This document shows positions 12,916-24,937 of a DNA stretch of 64,000 nt, in pieces (the first letter of the stretch is position 1; every line of letters begins with the position of its first letter). The notes beneath the pieces were generated by a model. The model was not told where the DNA came from. It saw only the letters and a list, made by a program, of their open reading frames with translations, and did no database searches. Origin of the DNA: Branchiostoma floridae (lineage: Eukaryota; Chordata; Leptocardii; Amphioxiformes; Branchiostomatidae); NCBI RefSeq assembly GCF_000003815.2, contig NC_049990.1, positions 22,242,243 to 22,306,242 on the forward strand, in the 5' to 3' direction. The position numbers and the translations under genes were made by a program.

Positions 12916-13644
12916 NNNNNNNNNNNNNNNNNNNNNNNNNNNNNNNNNNNNNNNNNNNNNNNNNNNNNNNNNNNNNNNNNNNNNNNNNNNNNNNNNNNNN
13001 NNNNNNNNNNNNNNNNNNNNNNNNNNNNNNNNNNNNNNNNNNNNNNNNNNNNNNNNNNNNNNNNNNNNNNNNNNNNNNNNNNNNNNNNNNNNNNNNNNNN
13101 NNNNNNNNNNNNNNNNNNNNNNNNNNNNNNNNNNNNNNNNNNNNNNNNNNNNNNNNNNNNNNNNNNNNNNNNNNNNNNNNNNNNNNNNNNNNNNNNNNNN
13201 NNNNNNNNNNNNNNNNNNNNNNNNNNNNNNNNNNNNNNNNNNNNNNNNNNNNNNNNNNNNNNNNNNNNNNNNNNNNNNNNNNNNNNNNNNNNNNNNNNNN
13301 NNNNNNNNNNNNNNNNNNNNNNNNNNNNNNNNNNNNNNNNNNNNNNNNNNNNNNNNNNNNNNNNNNNNNNNNNNNNNNNNNNNNNNNNNNNNNNNNNNNN
13401 NNNNNNNNNNNNNNNNNNNNNNNNNNNNNNNNNNNNNNNNNNNNNNNNNNNNNNNNNNNNNNNNNNNNNNNNNNNNNNNNNNNNNNNNNNNNNNNNNNNN
13501 NNNNNNNNNNNNNNNNNNNNNNNNNNNNNNNNNNNNNNNNNNNNNNNNNNNNNNNNNNNNNNNNNNNNNNNNNNNNNNNNNNNNNNNNNNNNNNNNNNNN
13601 NNNNNNNNNNNNNNNNNNNNNNNNNNNNNNNNNNNNNNNNNNNN
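12916..13644. other. Assembly gap (729 N)
   Basis: This is an unresolved run of N. All frames spanning it are artefacts. Confidence 0.99.
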
Positions 13645-16600
13645 TTTCAATTGTGTTATACGCTTTACTGGGCAAGACTCTAATCTGATAACAAAACCCT
13701 GAGACCCACCTATAATTGTCAAGTCTCCCTAAGACCATCCTGAGCTTACAAAAGCTCGCAAACATCATTCTATCACACCCAGCTCAGTTGCAACGGTAAA
13801 ATCCATACGTCAAATGTTGCATTTCTTTTTAACACCTTGCTTTCTACTCAAAGGCGCCGTAAGGTATGGATTATTGTACATGTTTTTAGTTTTACGTCTG
13901 CAACTGAATGTTGTAGATAAAAGTTGACTATTCATAATGGTAAGGGGCAAGCCGATTGCTTCTTGTACCAAGGGGCTCTAGGCCTTTGTGTAATGTGATA
14001 TGTGTCAACGCCCAGGGCATGGTGTATCCGTTCCGTTCTAACTCAATTACTGTCTATACGCTTGTATACAGGTGCTCAAACTTTGTTTGATGAATTGCCA
14101 GCTATCGAAACTTGTAACAGCTACGAAAAATTTGCCCAATCAATATTGATTTTTCATGAAGTAGTCGAATCTGAGTAAAGATTCAGATCGATTTCTAGAA
14201 ACATAGATTGATGTCACTTTAATTTCTTAGGGCATTGTAAGATCTTGTGGGAAGATTCACATTACAATATGTATGGCCCGTGCAATGTATGTATAAGAGA
14301 ACTACACCGATGAAGAACAGACAACGTGGAAATCAGGGATCTTTAGATTACCTATTGACAGATGATCTGACCGAATCGTTGGCTTTACGATTTCCGGTGA
14401 TTGCTGTGCGTGACTGCATTAGTTTTACCACCTTCAGCGTTTCGTCATTAAATTGGCACCCGATTTGTTATCTGAAAGTTTGTAGGATGAAAAGTATCTG
14501 TTCGCACAGTTTGATCACCAATGATAACATCCGTCAAGTTTTAATATAAATCCTAGCCTCTTTCTACATAGCGCCATGTTGAATTGATTATATGGATGGC
14601 ATCCTCTTGGAACCCCAGAACTGACGCGAGAGTGCAAATGAAAAACGTTTAGCCAAAAAAGGTTGTGTAAATTATGACATCAAAGCGGTCAGGAACAAAG
14701 AATTTAAGACACAGAGTATGGTATATCGAACAAAAGGTTCTTAATTTTGTTCTTTCTTCTTCTTTGAGCTTGGAATTGACGTTGGCAATATATGACATTA
14801 GTTTTTAGTTTTTGCAATGTATGGCATAAGTTTGCTCGTTTTGCAGCTGCTTTATACGATTTACAGCATGGTTGAAAACTTTTTTGTCAACTGTGAAAAA
14901 TGAACGCGAGCGTCGATGACATCCATATAATCGAATCAACGTGGCCTAGCATCCATTGCTCTAAGTAAGGAATATATCACTTTTGTACTGACGGCCTGAA
15001 GCTAAACTAAAGCATGATTAATGGTGCACATATGGCAATGGTGTTCCTCAAATGCTATCATTCATCAAACAGCTGTGAAAGTTGTTAACATTTGTCGTGT
15101 AAAGTAACAAGATACATTCATCTTCTGAATAAAGAACTTTCAAGGCCAGAAGTTTTAGCGATATTTGCTTGGTGATCAAATCAACAATTGTAGACCTGAG
15201 GGTACGGATAAATGAAAACCTGAAATGGATTGGAAAGCAGTAGTGTATTAGTAATATATCCAATTAATCATTAGCTTTGTAATTTGTCTAAATGATCCAA
15301 ATTTTTATACTGTAGCAATATCGACTAGAACCAAATCGTTCATGATCCTACCGACGATATGCCTATTGCGCACATCAGCGCGATTGCCATGTTAAACGAT
15401 TTTCCATTGATTACTAGTCTACTGGAATCTTAAAGCTATCCCATGATGATCCATTCATCTATCCATATTCAGTCATTCATTAAAGAGCTACAAGCTCTGT
15501 GGGACTTGCTCAATTTGTCACGTTTCACAACTTTTAAGTGCTTGATATCACATTAGCCGTATCACCTATGGGGTTCTCATTGTGTCAGATTCTGTCATTA
15601 TATATTTGGATGGATTGCAAATTATATTACATTGAAGCAGTGTGGTTGATGTACTTAGTAGGGCAAGAGGAGATTATAATAGAAAGGAATGTTTGGCAAG
15701 GGAATTTCATTAAAAGACCCCTAACAAAAGGCGTGTTGCAATGAAGAGGTTAACGTCCGGATACGTACCTTTGGCTGTACAATTTGACAAAGTGGTCTTA
15801 AATCAATTGACCAAAATGTTAGTTTAGATAACCCTTGATGTATAGACATTAAAAACCATGCTTTCGAGAGAATCTAAAATCAGAATTCAGAATTTTGAGA
15901 GTATTCAATGCTGGTGTTAATACCTATACAATATCCCATTCTTTTCTCACTACTGATTTTTAATCTTGTGGTAGCAATATTACGTTTTAGTATAAGTCTA
16001 CAAGTTATATACGTATATGTTTTAATCGTTGAACAGCCAGGGTACATTGCTTTTCGGTATTTTGGACCTGTAACTAAACGATTTCACCAGTACAAGAGAC
16101 CCGGGCGTTGCCCCAGTAGAGACAAATAAATTTTAGGAAGTTCCTCCTCTACAATTTATCATAACAGCCCACCACCTATATTGCATCTACAATTTCATAT
16201 CAGCATACAAAACCAGGACGCTATATCCTGATGAAAAATGCTGTGTTGCAAATCAAATCACATCACATTCGGACACTCACGCCAATCTGTACGTTCAGAA
16301 TTTCCCCCAGGACATTTTCATTTCCAGTATTGCCAGTTACTGTTAGTGCCGTTACAGTAAATGTTACTGCCGTCTTATCAGATGTTTTCTGCACGCTTCT
16401 CAAATACTGATGCTATGTGATGGATCATTCTGAAAACTTGACGGACACCTTTATGTCCAAACATGGTCGCAATCGTGAAAGACCGATCATCACGTACAGT
16501 GATAGGTAGCTGTGAAATGCAATATGGTAGGTTTCCATGATGGGATGTCGTATTAGAAGTCTTCAAAGTTTATACGGTGGTGATAAAAATGAAGGATTTG

Positions 16601-18339
16601 TGCATGAAAGGAAATGTCCGCAAACGTGAAAGAAATATATTTAGATGCCATAGGCAAGGCAGCACAAATTTTAGCCACTATATGACACCGCGATTCACAG
16701 CAAAAAAATGATAGCTATGATATGTTACTGAACACCTGTAGAGATAACACCTGTACATTCAAGTAGAGATACAAATAACAAGACTCACATAACTAGCAGA
16801 TTGAGTGGGATTTAACCATCTTAGGAGTAACTCGTAATCAATATTTGGAGGGAGCTCAAAGATGCCTGTACACTCGTAATAGTTCGATAAAGTTCGATAC
16901 TTTGAACGAGTTCTTTGAATCGTGATTACAAACCTCTCTGCTTGTGTAAAAAGGTCGATGTGGGAGTTTAAAAAAAGATTGCACGAGTAATGAGCAAGTT
17001 TATAGAATCTGACCATAAGGTCTTGCGCAATCACAATTAAGTCGTTTTACATCTAAGAGTTTTCCAAGTCCAATGAGGAGGTTCAACAGCTTAAAGAAAG
17101 CCCAAAGGACTCAATGATGTAGCTGTAGACGTTAACAAGAGAAAATCTGCTATTTCGGATTACCTCTTCAAACCTTGATAATGAGAATGTTGGAAAAAAA
17201 TGAAATGTCTCAGTAATTCCTTGCGTTGAAAATTACAGTTCAACTTAAGTCAGGATGACATCTACCAACACAGATTAACTCCTAAGTTATGTCTCAATAA
17301 AGTAATAAGAGTTTAACGTTAAAAAAACGTATCAATCTAAAAGACTTTTGAAATATGTTGAAATATCATCATCATGTTGAACTAAATGCAAGGAAAAGTA
17401 TGTAAAGTCGACATAAGTGCATGATGGAAACACGTACTGTATCCTTCAGGATGAGCCGCTAACAGAACAACAGAACACCAAAAGCTACCATGTGAGGTGT
17501 ATATCCATAGGGATGAGCTGGGATCGTCCACGAGTTTAGTGACCCTGTAATTACACCGACAGAAATCCGACCGTCTAGGCTGGCAAGACGGCATCTCAAC
17601 GATGTCTGGTCCCCATTGGTTTTGCGAAGTATACACAGACGTCTTATGGCATTAATATCAAAATCATACTTAGAAACTTACGATTCCACGTTTTTTTATG
17701 TCTTATAAGTTGGGACCACACTCCTTTATCTTACTAATAAGTAGACAAGCTCGCGTGTTCTAACAATGGTGATGTTTAAGCTGTTTGGGACGATCGATAC
17801 CAAATGATTACAGACAACAGGAAGCCCACTCAAACTCTTGGCTATCTCGTAAACCTGTGGCCGTTAAGTAACCTCCGAAATTGTCGAACATAGGTCATAA
17901 GTCGGTGAACTCAAGATGACAGTTTCAAGTCACGACTGGACTAATTGAAACATCTGGCAGTAATTGTTCCACACGTAAGCACCTCTGGTCACCGGGATTA
18001 ATGTGGGAGTACTCTCATCATGTGGGAGTAGTTTCCGAGAGGGCATAAGACCTATGCCATGTACATGGGACTTTGACTATTACAGATGTATTGGATGTGT
18101 AGCACCAAAGGTGACCTCCATTAATTCTACAAGATTGACACAAATCTCTAGACATCGGTCTACATTAGCCTCCGTTACAACCTCCCAGAGGAATTCCTCC
18201 TACCGAGTTCTGATTGCTTCCGCCATGCTAATATCTCACAGTCAATCCGATCTCGATAATTACTAATGGCCTGGCATTATCCAACTAGCTAGCAAAATAC
18301 GTCCGATGGGGTAAGCAATAGAGGCTATTCCAACCGTTT
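13645..18339. other. 4.7 kb AT-rich intergenic stretch
   Basis: No exon, RNA gene or transposon end could be supported. Minus-strand open frames at 16378-16566 and 17382-17636 were inspected; neither shows a recognisable domain nor a clear acceptor/donor pair. Confidence 0.4.
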
Positions 18340-18705
18340 ATGAGAGAGACAGAGAGAAACAGTCTGAGAGAGAGACGAAGAGAGACAAGGAGAGACAGAG
18401 AGAGACAGAGGGAGACGGAGAGAGACAGAGAGAGACAGTCTGAGAGAGGGACAGAAAGATACAGAGAGAGACAGAGAAAGACAAAGGGAGACAGAGAGAG
18501 AGAGACGGAGAGAGACAGAGAGAGACAAAGAAAGACGGAGAGAGACGGAAAGATACAGGGAGAGATAGAGAGAGATAGAGAGAGACAGAGAGAGAGGTGG
18601 AGAGAGACAGAGAGCGACAAAGAAAGACGGAGAGAGACGGAGAGATACAGAGAGAGATAGAGAGAGACACAGAGAGACACAGAGAGACAGAGAGCGACAG
18701 GCTAG
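18340..18705. repeat. Purine-strand microsatellite, GAGACA-like
   Basis: About 365 bases of imperfect GAGACAGA / GAGAGACA repeats form an almost pure purine strand on plus. The periodicity keeps long frames open on both strands (Ser/Leu-rich on minus, Arg/Glu-rich on plus). They are not genes. Such mirror-like purine tracts can form triplex DNA. Confidence 0.95.
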
Positions 18706-19755
18706 GGAGACAGTAGCAAACTAAAGGCTTTCTTCCATAGTGATTAGGAATACATGGCATTACCCTACTTTTTATTATTACATCTGGCACAGGCTGGTGT
18801 ATCTTCAAAGAGCAATCAGTTAATGAGAAATGGATTTGGTTCACCGTCAGATCTTATTCAAGTTAGAGACGCCATCGGTAGAAAAGAAATTCCGTAGGAT
18901 CAACCAAGGTTAAAGATTGTACAGGTCAGCTCTCTGATTGATAGCTAACAATGGGCGTCGTTATGGACTTCTATCTGCTCGTAGACGTCATAAACTGCCC
19001 GTCTACGTGATAGGAAATTCAAACTATAAACACGCTCTTTCATCTCAAAAAGGTCAGTTGATTACAAACCGACAGGGTAATTTTATTCAAATTAATTACT
19101 GATAGGAACCTCAAACTATATACACACTCTTTCATCTGAAGAAGGTCAGTTGATTACAAACCGTTGCAATGGTCCAGTTTCTAATCAGTGTTCCACAAAT
19201 TATCCTCCTTTACTTCTTCACAGCTGTGCATTAAGGAGACTATGGCTGGTACGGCCTCGTCCGTCTCATGGGCTTTACTAATAATAATTCTTAATCATTA
19301 GATTTTACTTAAACGTAAAACGTCTAGACACTAGATTGATTGATTGATTGTAAGTGTACAGTAGATTGCAGTGGTCTTAAAGTCTTCATCAGTCAATGAA
19401 CTCTTTTAAACAACTTTCTATGGTTGAAGGCACAACAATTTATCAAAATACTGTGACTTCCCGAAATAAACATGAAGTATCTTCAGTTTTCACCTACATT
19501 CAAAGCTTCTTGAAGCATAGAAGTGAAGATCAACGAAATCACTCTATCTCTACACATGTTCAGGACTTTTATCGATTATCCTAATGGCCCCCTTTTAATG
19601 TTTATTTTTGGTAAAAGGAGGACAGGCAGATGATATCTGTATCTGTATCTATATAGCCGGTATAACCGCCGTTCGGCGTAACACACCAGCTTTGCAGGCA
19701 CGCGGCGCGGCAGCAGCTGGTTATATTACACCGAACGACTCGTTACCCCTAACTT
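18706..19755. other. Upstream region of the GPCR exon
   Basis: No N-terminal GPCR exon was found. A segment near 19020-19055 (TATAAACACGCTCTTTCATC, then AAGGTCAGTTGATTACAAAC) is repeated with small changes near 19105-19160. A short GATT run lies at about 19338-19352. Confidence 0.4.
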
Positions 19756-20709
19756 TTGCACATCTATCTGCAAGCGTTCATACCCAGTCCTTATTCCTGG
19801 GACGTCATCATATACAACATAGTGGCCCCTGTCATCCAGTGTGCCATAGGTATTACAGGGCTGATAGGAAATGGACTGATCATATACGTCATTATCAAGT
19901 ACTCAACCATGAAAACTGTACCAAATATGTACGTTTTGAACCTGGCTGTGTCGGACTTTCTCTACTGTTTGACTTTCCCGATTTGGGCAGCAGACTACAT
20001 CCTAAGAGTGTGGATATTCGGACGGGCCATGTGTAAGATAGTCAGGTCTATCTTCAACGTCAACACCTTTGCTAGTATCTACTTCCTGACCGTGATGAGC
20101 ATAGAGCGGTACTACGCCATCTTACACACCGTCCGGAACATGCAGAACCGTTCGCTGAAGAAGGCGAAGATCATCGGTGGATGTGTCTGGACGGTGGCGC
20201 TGGTGTGCTCTCTACCGTACATCGTGTTTGCGGAGACGGACTATCTCGGAGGGGTGCCCGTCTGTATGTTCAAGTGGCCCGCTAACGTCCAGAACGAGGA
20301 CTGGTGGCGAGGCGCTAACGCCGTCTACCTTACAGCATTGGCGTTCTTCATCCCTCTCTGCATCATGGTCCCCAACTACGTCCTGATCTACCGTAGGCTG
20401 CAGAACACCGACGTCGTCCCACCGGAGAGCCGGCGGGCGCTGCGCTCTCGCCACCGCGTCACTCGCATGGTCATCGTGGTGGTGGTCATCTTCGTCATCT
20501 GCTGGCTGCCGCTGCACGTGGGCAACATCATCAGGTTCGTCTTCGGCTTCAAGGTCAACGCCACCGTCTGGTACTTCCTCAACGTCATCGCGGACGTCAA
20601 CAGCTGCGTCAACCCGTTCCTGTACGCCCTGCTCGGACAGAACTTCCGGGCCACCCTGAAGCGCACGCTGTGCGGGTCCAGCTGCTGCCCCGACAGCTTT
20701 CGGCAGTAA
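19756..20709 (+). CDS. Class A peptide-type GPCR, somatostatin-receptor-like (3' coding exon)
   Basis: This large GC-rich exon encodes all seven membrane helices of a rhodopsin-family receptor at the plasma membrane, which would signal through heterotrimeric G proteins. Counting codon 1 at 19756: GN in helix 1 (N39), LAVSD in helix 2 (D67), the disulfide cysteines C93 and C170, ERY at 117-119 in place of DRY, CWLP at 249-252, and NSCVNPFLY at 282-290. A cysteine cluster near 306-311 could be palmitoylated. Helix 3 LTVMSIERYY and helix 7 NSCVNPFLY resemble somatostatin/opioid receptors, but position 3.32 (residue 100) is Phe, not the Asp of those receptors. The open frame begins with TTG directly after an in-frame TAA at 19750-19752. 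The first in-frame ATG (19909) would delete helix 1. The start is therefore almost certainly a splice acceptor, at CTGCAAG/CG (exon from 19775) or ACCCAG/TC (from 19788), with an upstream exon not identified here. Confidence 0.88.
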   Translation: MHIYLQAFIPSPYSWDVIIYNIVAPVIQCAIGITGLIGNGLIIYVIIKYSTMKTVPNMYVLNLAVSDFLYCLTFPIWAADYILRVWIFGRAMCKIVRSIFNVNTFASIYFLTVMSIERYYAILHTVRNMQNRSLKKAKIIGGCVWTVALVCSLPYIVFAETDYLGGVPVCMFKWPANVQNEDWWRGANAVYLTALAFFIPLCIMVPNYVLIYRRLQNTDVVPPESRRALRSRHRVTRMVIVVVVIFVICWLPLHVGNIIRFVFGFKVNATVWYFLNVIADVNSCVNPFLYALLGQNFRATLKRTLCGSSCCPDSFRQ

Positions 20710-20929
20710 GTGTCCAGTTGTGACCATTAATGCAGGTGTGACAAAGTCGTGTTTACTTGTACCTTAACTGGTGTGCTTAGAGTGACAGGAACATAGCTTA
20801 AAGAAGCAGGACATTAGCTCACAACAAAAAAACAACTTAACACCACACATACCCGTTTTGTTTCACTTGGGTTAGATTTGTCTGCGCTTAAAGTTGATGC
20901 TATTCGTCCTACATTACATTGAGAAAATG

Positions 20930-21085
20930 TTATCTATTTTTTTCATTCTTGTGCAAAATATATGTACACAAGATGGCAAGGTCCCACTTGACATCAAGCT
21001 TGATAAAAAGACGAAGTGATGAACAATCTTGATAGTTGGGCAGCCCTGGCTGTGTGTTCTTAGCAGCCAAACCAATAAATAAATC
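20930..21085 (+). repeat. Dispersed retroelement 3' tail, copy 2
   Basis: Contains TAGTTGGGCAGCCCTGGCTG and ends in a CAATAAATAAAT tail, matching the minus-strand copy at 6675-6790. It lies 3' of the GPCR stop codon, so the AATAAA hexamers here could also serve that gene's polyadenylation. That is speculative. Confidence 0.5.
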
Positions 21086-23095
21086 TTGATATGATTAACG
21101 CTAGACATGAAACCACATCAACCCGGGTGCAGATCCTACTTCTGCATCCGCAACCGAAAAGCATGGCAAAAAAATGACCCCTCAGTGCCGCACCGGTGCC
21201 CCACTTGCAGTGCACTAGTGAGATACCACTTAAAGAGAGCGCAGCCTCCGGATCCGGTTGAAACCCGAAATAAACGTGCTGCCTTAGTGGAGGCCTTCTG
21301 ATCTTTACGTTCTCTCAGTAACACCTGTGATACACTTCAAGATACATCCATGGGCTGATGCTGATAAACTACAGACAATAGTGTTATCGAATGTAAAATT
21401 CTTTAGCAGGAAACCTTCCAAAACAGTTAACGGACCCGTAGGTGGATATGGTGTCCCATGTATTAATTCAGTTCATGCATGCATCAGAGGAAACGCTGAT
21501 GGACTAACCAGGACTTCCTGACAGAAGGCTAATGTAAAGTGTCAGGAGTGGAGTCAGTCCACGTTGATGTGGGTGGATTAATCAAATAAGATAAGAGATT
21601 TTGAATGCACTGCAAGTAATGATATTGCCTTTGGTGAGGACAGGAGATAACATGAAATCTGCCAATACCTGCAATCTTTATGGCAATTTCTCAAATCTTT
21701 TGTAATAGGTAAGGTTACACTGTCTTAATTGTATGGATGTCATCCTTGCGCATTGATTTTCGTCTGTTCTCCGAAAAAAAGTGGCCACATCCCTGGTCAA
21801 TCAGAATTTTATGCTTGCCAGTTGCAAAGAATCTGCTCTTAGGGGTAGGGGGCATATGGTCAGGGCATGGGGGCACAGCACCCTTGTTCAAACTTTTGGA
21901 ATAAGAATGAAAGTAAAAACATCATTGAAATATGCCAACGATTGTCTCTTACAGTCTTACTAGAGGTGAATATAAGACGAACCAAGCCTGGGGAAAATGG
22001 ACTGAATTCAAAGTTCTGTGGTTTAGCAAGATGTTTCCTGGACTTTTTTCTCTCTTTTTTTTCGCCCTAGCGCAATAGTGTTCACCAGGGATCTCCAGAG
22101 CATGCCATCCATAACAAAATATCAATAGGACCTCTTGAAAAAATTCTGTGCCACAGAGGCCATCCCCTATGGCTAATATTTAACTGTGGCTATAACACAA
22201 TGTTCTTAACGGTCTTTACATTTCATTTCCAAACACTGACGTGATGGCAATGCTAAGTCAACAAATGCGAGTTTCAAGCTCCTGTATAAAATATAATCAT
22301 CTGAACTTCTGATGACGAGAATCTCAAAAGCTCATGTGATTGTATTTAACTCATGACACCAATTCGAATCAACAAATGGTAATTTAAAGCTACTGTATGG
22401 GACGTATATGTAATGCAATTAGCAAACATCGTCTGTGATTATTCTAAAAACGGCGAGACCAATATTTAGCTAGTAGTTAAATAACTCGTGCCATGCTTTA
22501 AAGCTCACAATGTTATTTCCATTTAGACAGGAAGGAGCAATCGGCTGATGAAGTGTATTCACCGAATGACATTCTAATCTCTAGCTAGTCGTTAAATACA
22601 TTTATGGCAAGGGTTAAATGGCTACTAACTTGTAGCTTTGCATGCTGCCACATGTAATTATGATGGTAATACAATATGCTTTAGACAGAGTGGAAAATTG
22701 ATTATGAATTCAGTCACAATAGGATTTGCATGTACGTCTACAATTAGATACATTAAACAGTAATCATGTTTGAGGACAGACAGTGAGGCAACAATGTGTC
22801 TTTATGATTAGCTTTAATTTGGGGTATTGTTTGAAAATATGACAGTTGACTATCAATCTAACGTTTCTGAATAGACAGTGAGGCATATCGTTCCACATTA
22901 AAATCAACCTGGTTAGTTTCGAGGCAATGTTTAAACCATTTGACTGATCCTAAAGTACGCAAAATCCTAAAGTACGATTTTCCATTTTTAATGGCTATAT
23001 GGTTGGGAAGTCGCTAAATAGATATACTGAAATGAACTGCGTTACCAACGTTACCTCATGTCCCTTTTTCATATGCATTTTAAGTTACATGTACA
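21086..23095. other. Intergenic, with a possible relic MITE at 21690-22130
   Basis: The stretch GTATGGATGTCATCCTTGCG near 21731 and GCCATCCATAACAAAA near 22105 resemble, in inverted order, the ends of the Harbinger-like MITE at 41594-42041. This suggests a diverged relative, but exact ends and target duplication are not visible. The rest is AT-rich with nothing recognised. Confidence 0.3.
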
Positions 23096-23286
23096 TCGCT
23101 TCCAACCAAGCCACATCCAAACAAATTACATCCAAACAAGTCACATCCATCTAAATCATATCCCAGTCAAGTCACGTCCAATCAAATGGCAAACCACGTC
23201 CAAACAAGACACATGCAACCATGTCACGTCCAACCAAATCAGATTCAGCCAAGTCACGTACAGCGAAGTCACGTTCAACCAAATCC
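23096..23286. repeat. 15-bp minisatellite
   Basis: About a dozen degenerate copies of a unit like CACATCCAAACAAGT, period 15. As 15 is a multiple of three, all forward frames remain open (His/Gln/Ser-rich). This is not a gene. Confidence 0.85.
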
Positions 23287-23469
23287 AATCTTGAAGATCT
23301 CTATCTATCAGTACATTTCTATCTCAAAACCAATTCATATAGTGGCGCAAATAATGTCCAAAGCATTTGCGTCCGCCTGCCGTTTCTACAAATTGTGTTT
23401 GATGCCAAGCTATCTCAAATAGACTCGCACAGAAGGGCGGCACAGAATACTAGTAGTAACAACCATATT

Positions 23470-24300
23470 ACCCCTAATACCCGTCTCACATTAGGCGCGA
23501 TTCGATCGGAAGACTAGTTTTCGAGCTCTAAATGACATTTTCGTGAGTAAGACGTCCAGTGTTCTCACGATCATCTTGCGATTTTTAGGGATCGCCGGCA
23601 ATTTTCAGGAGTCTTACGACGGTCGCGGTGCAGCGAAACATGTTCTTAACATAAGCGACAAGTCGCAGGAGATCTCCGAGATCGCAGAGCTCGTTACCGA
23701 GTCGCAGATCGTGCGTGCAAATCGTGCGTACCTCGCAAGGGTATCGGTCAATATTCTTGCGTCAATCCAACGATTGAAGACCGATAGGCGAGCACAGACA
23801 TAGTTACTAATCATCGAACGCAAATCGGATGGCGAACGCCCGTTAGTCGGGCGACGTTCGGGCGACGTTCACCCGACTTCCGATTGTTTACAAATATTGA
23901 ATTTCTGGGAATGTGAGGGTAATTCTAACATTGTGGCCCCTGTGGCAGTATGTTGGATGGCTTTGTGACACACTTTCCTTTCTTGTGTCATTTCTATTAT
24001 GCCCTCGCACTCCATTCATTGGTTGAAATGATTCCGACAACAAAATAAGCAACATTTATTGAGCTCTTGCCTTTTTTGAGGAACGTTTTGTATTCCCTTG
24101 TCCGCGTGCAAGAGGTCATGGGAGGTTCATTATCATAGATTTATTCACCGTCGATGGCACGAGGCTCGCTTATATGTGAGGGGAACAGGTTTTGGGCGAA
24201 AAATACGCAAGACCATCTTAAGATCTTAAAATCAGCCGACCTTCCTGCGATCGCGAAGTACGTCCGAAGATCGTATATAATGTGAGGCGGGTATATAACA
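23470..24300. mobile_element. Probable MITE with CG-rich interior
   Basis: The left part TACCCGTCTCACATTAGGCG and the right part, read in reverse complement, TATACCCGCCTCACATTATA form an inverted pair about 0.8 kb apart, with further inverted matches of the CGATCNNCGGA type inside. The interior holds short GGGCGACGTTC direct repeats near 23855. Exact ends and target duplication are not clear, and no transposase is visible. Confidence 0.5.
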
Positions 24301-24588
24301 AGCCCGCGGCTGTTGATGTAGATAGGTAGCAGGAAGGGCAATTTTAACAAGCAAAAAACAAATTGGTTCACACCGGTCCTCATAATATCATATCAATGAA
24401 GCATCAAGGACAACATTGGGCAGTTCATCGCAAATAATGATGTAATATTCTGTGCTTGAAGGTGTATTTCCAATAGCATAGTGCTATGAGGAATGCATCT
24501 TCACGAACAAAATATTGCATCAGGCACATACCACCTTTCATGTAAAGAAAAGTACACGGAAGGAATGCACTACAAATTGAAAACTTAC

Positions 24589-24816
24589 CACGAAGTTTTT
24601 AACAAAGTGACGGATTTTGAACCCAGCAGACGAAACAGATTGCTTTGATAACATCGCCGCAGATTGCTGAGATAGTCGTCCGTCAAACAATTTCATGTAC
24701 AAGGAATGTTCCATTAAAGAGTGGTACATTTCATCACGAGAGCCCGGGTCGTAGGGTGCAAGGTTGCTTTTGGTCTGAGTGACAGTAACTCGAGAGAAAT
24801 CGTGTTCGTCAACTCC
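24589..24816 (-). CDS. Candidate internal exon of an unrecognised gene
   Basis: On the minus strand, a pyrimidine-rich acceptor (TCTACCCTCTCCTCAAG) leads into 76 open codons that end at a strong donor, CTTCGTG/GTAAGT. The peptide begins GVDEHDFSRVTVTQTKSN, contains LAPYDPGSRDEMYHSLMEHS and ends RHFVKNFV. Both splice phases are 0. Composition and splice signals look like a genuine exon, but I do not recognise the family. No partner exon could be linked with confidence: a MITE lies downstream at 23470-24300 and the open frame at 25555-25941 lies upstream on the same strand. A decayed gene copy is possible. Confidence 0.42.
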
Positions 24817-24937
24817 CTTGAGGAGAGGGTAGATTTACGGTATCTTTCATGAGCCGGTGACCCCTTCACTCCGCGAAAGACCCGCACCAGACAGGCGCCG
24901 ATCTGGCTTGACAGCGTACGTCATGCAGTAAAGACAT

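Noticed and set aside
12812-13768. Long open frames of 259-308 codons
   Set aside because: They span the 729-N gap and have no supporting sequence.
18285-18844. Ser/Leu-rich and Arg/Glu-rich frames up to 168 codons
   Set aside because: They are translations of a GAGACA-type microsatellite.
19756-20709. Reading the GPCR as an aminergic or true somatostatin receptor
   Set aside because: Position 3.32 is Phe rather than Asp, so neither the amine-binding nor the classic somatostatin contact is present.
20212-20727. 171-codon minus-strand frame opposite the GPCR
   Set aside because: Antisense shadow of a GC-rich coding exon; acidic, Val/Asp-rich composition mirrors the sense strand.
23058-23517. 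Three overlapping forward frames
   Set aside because: A 15-bp minisatellite keeps them open; no domain or splice signal.
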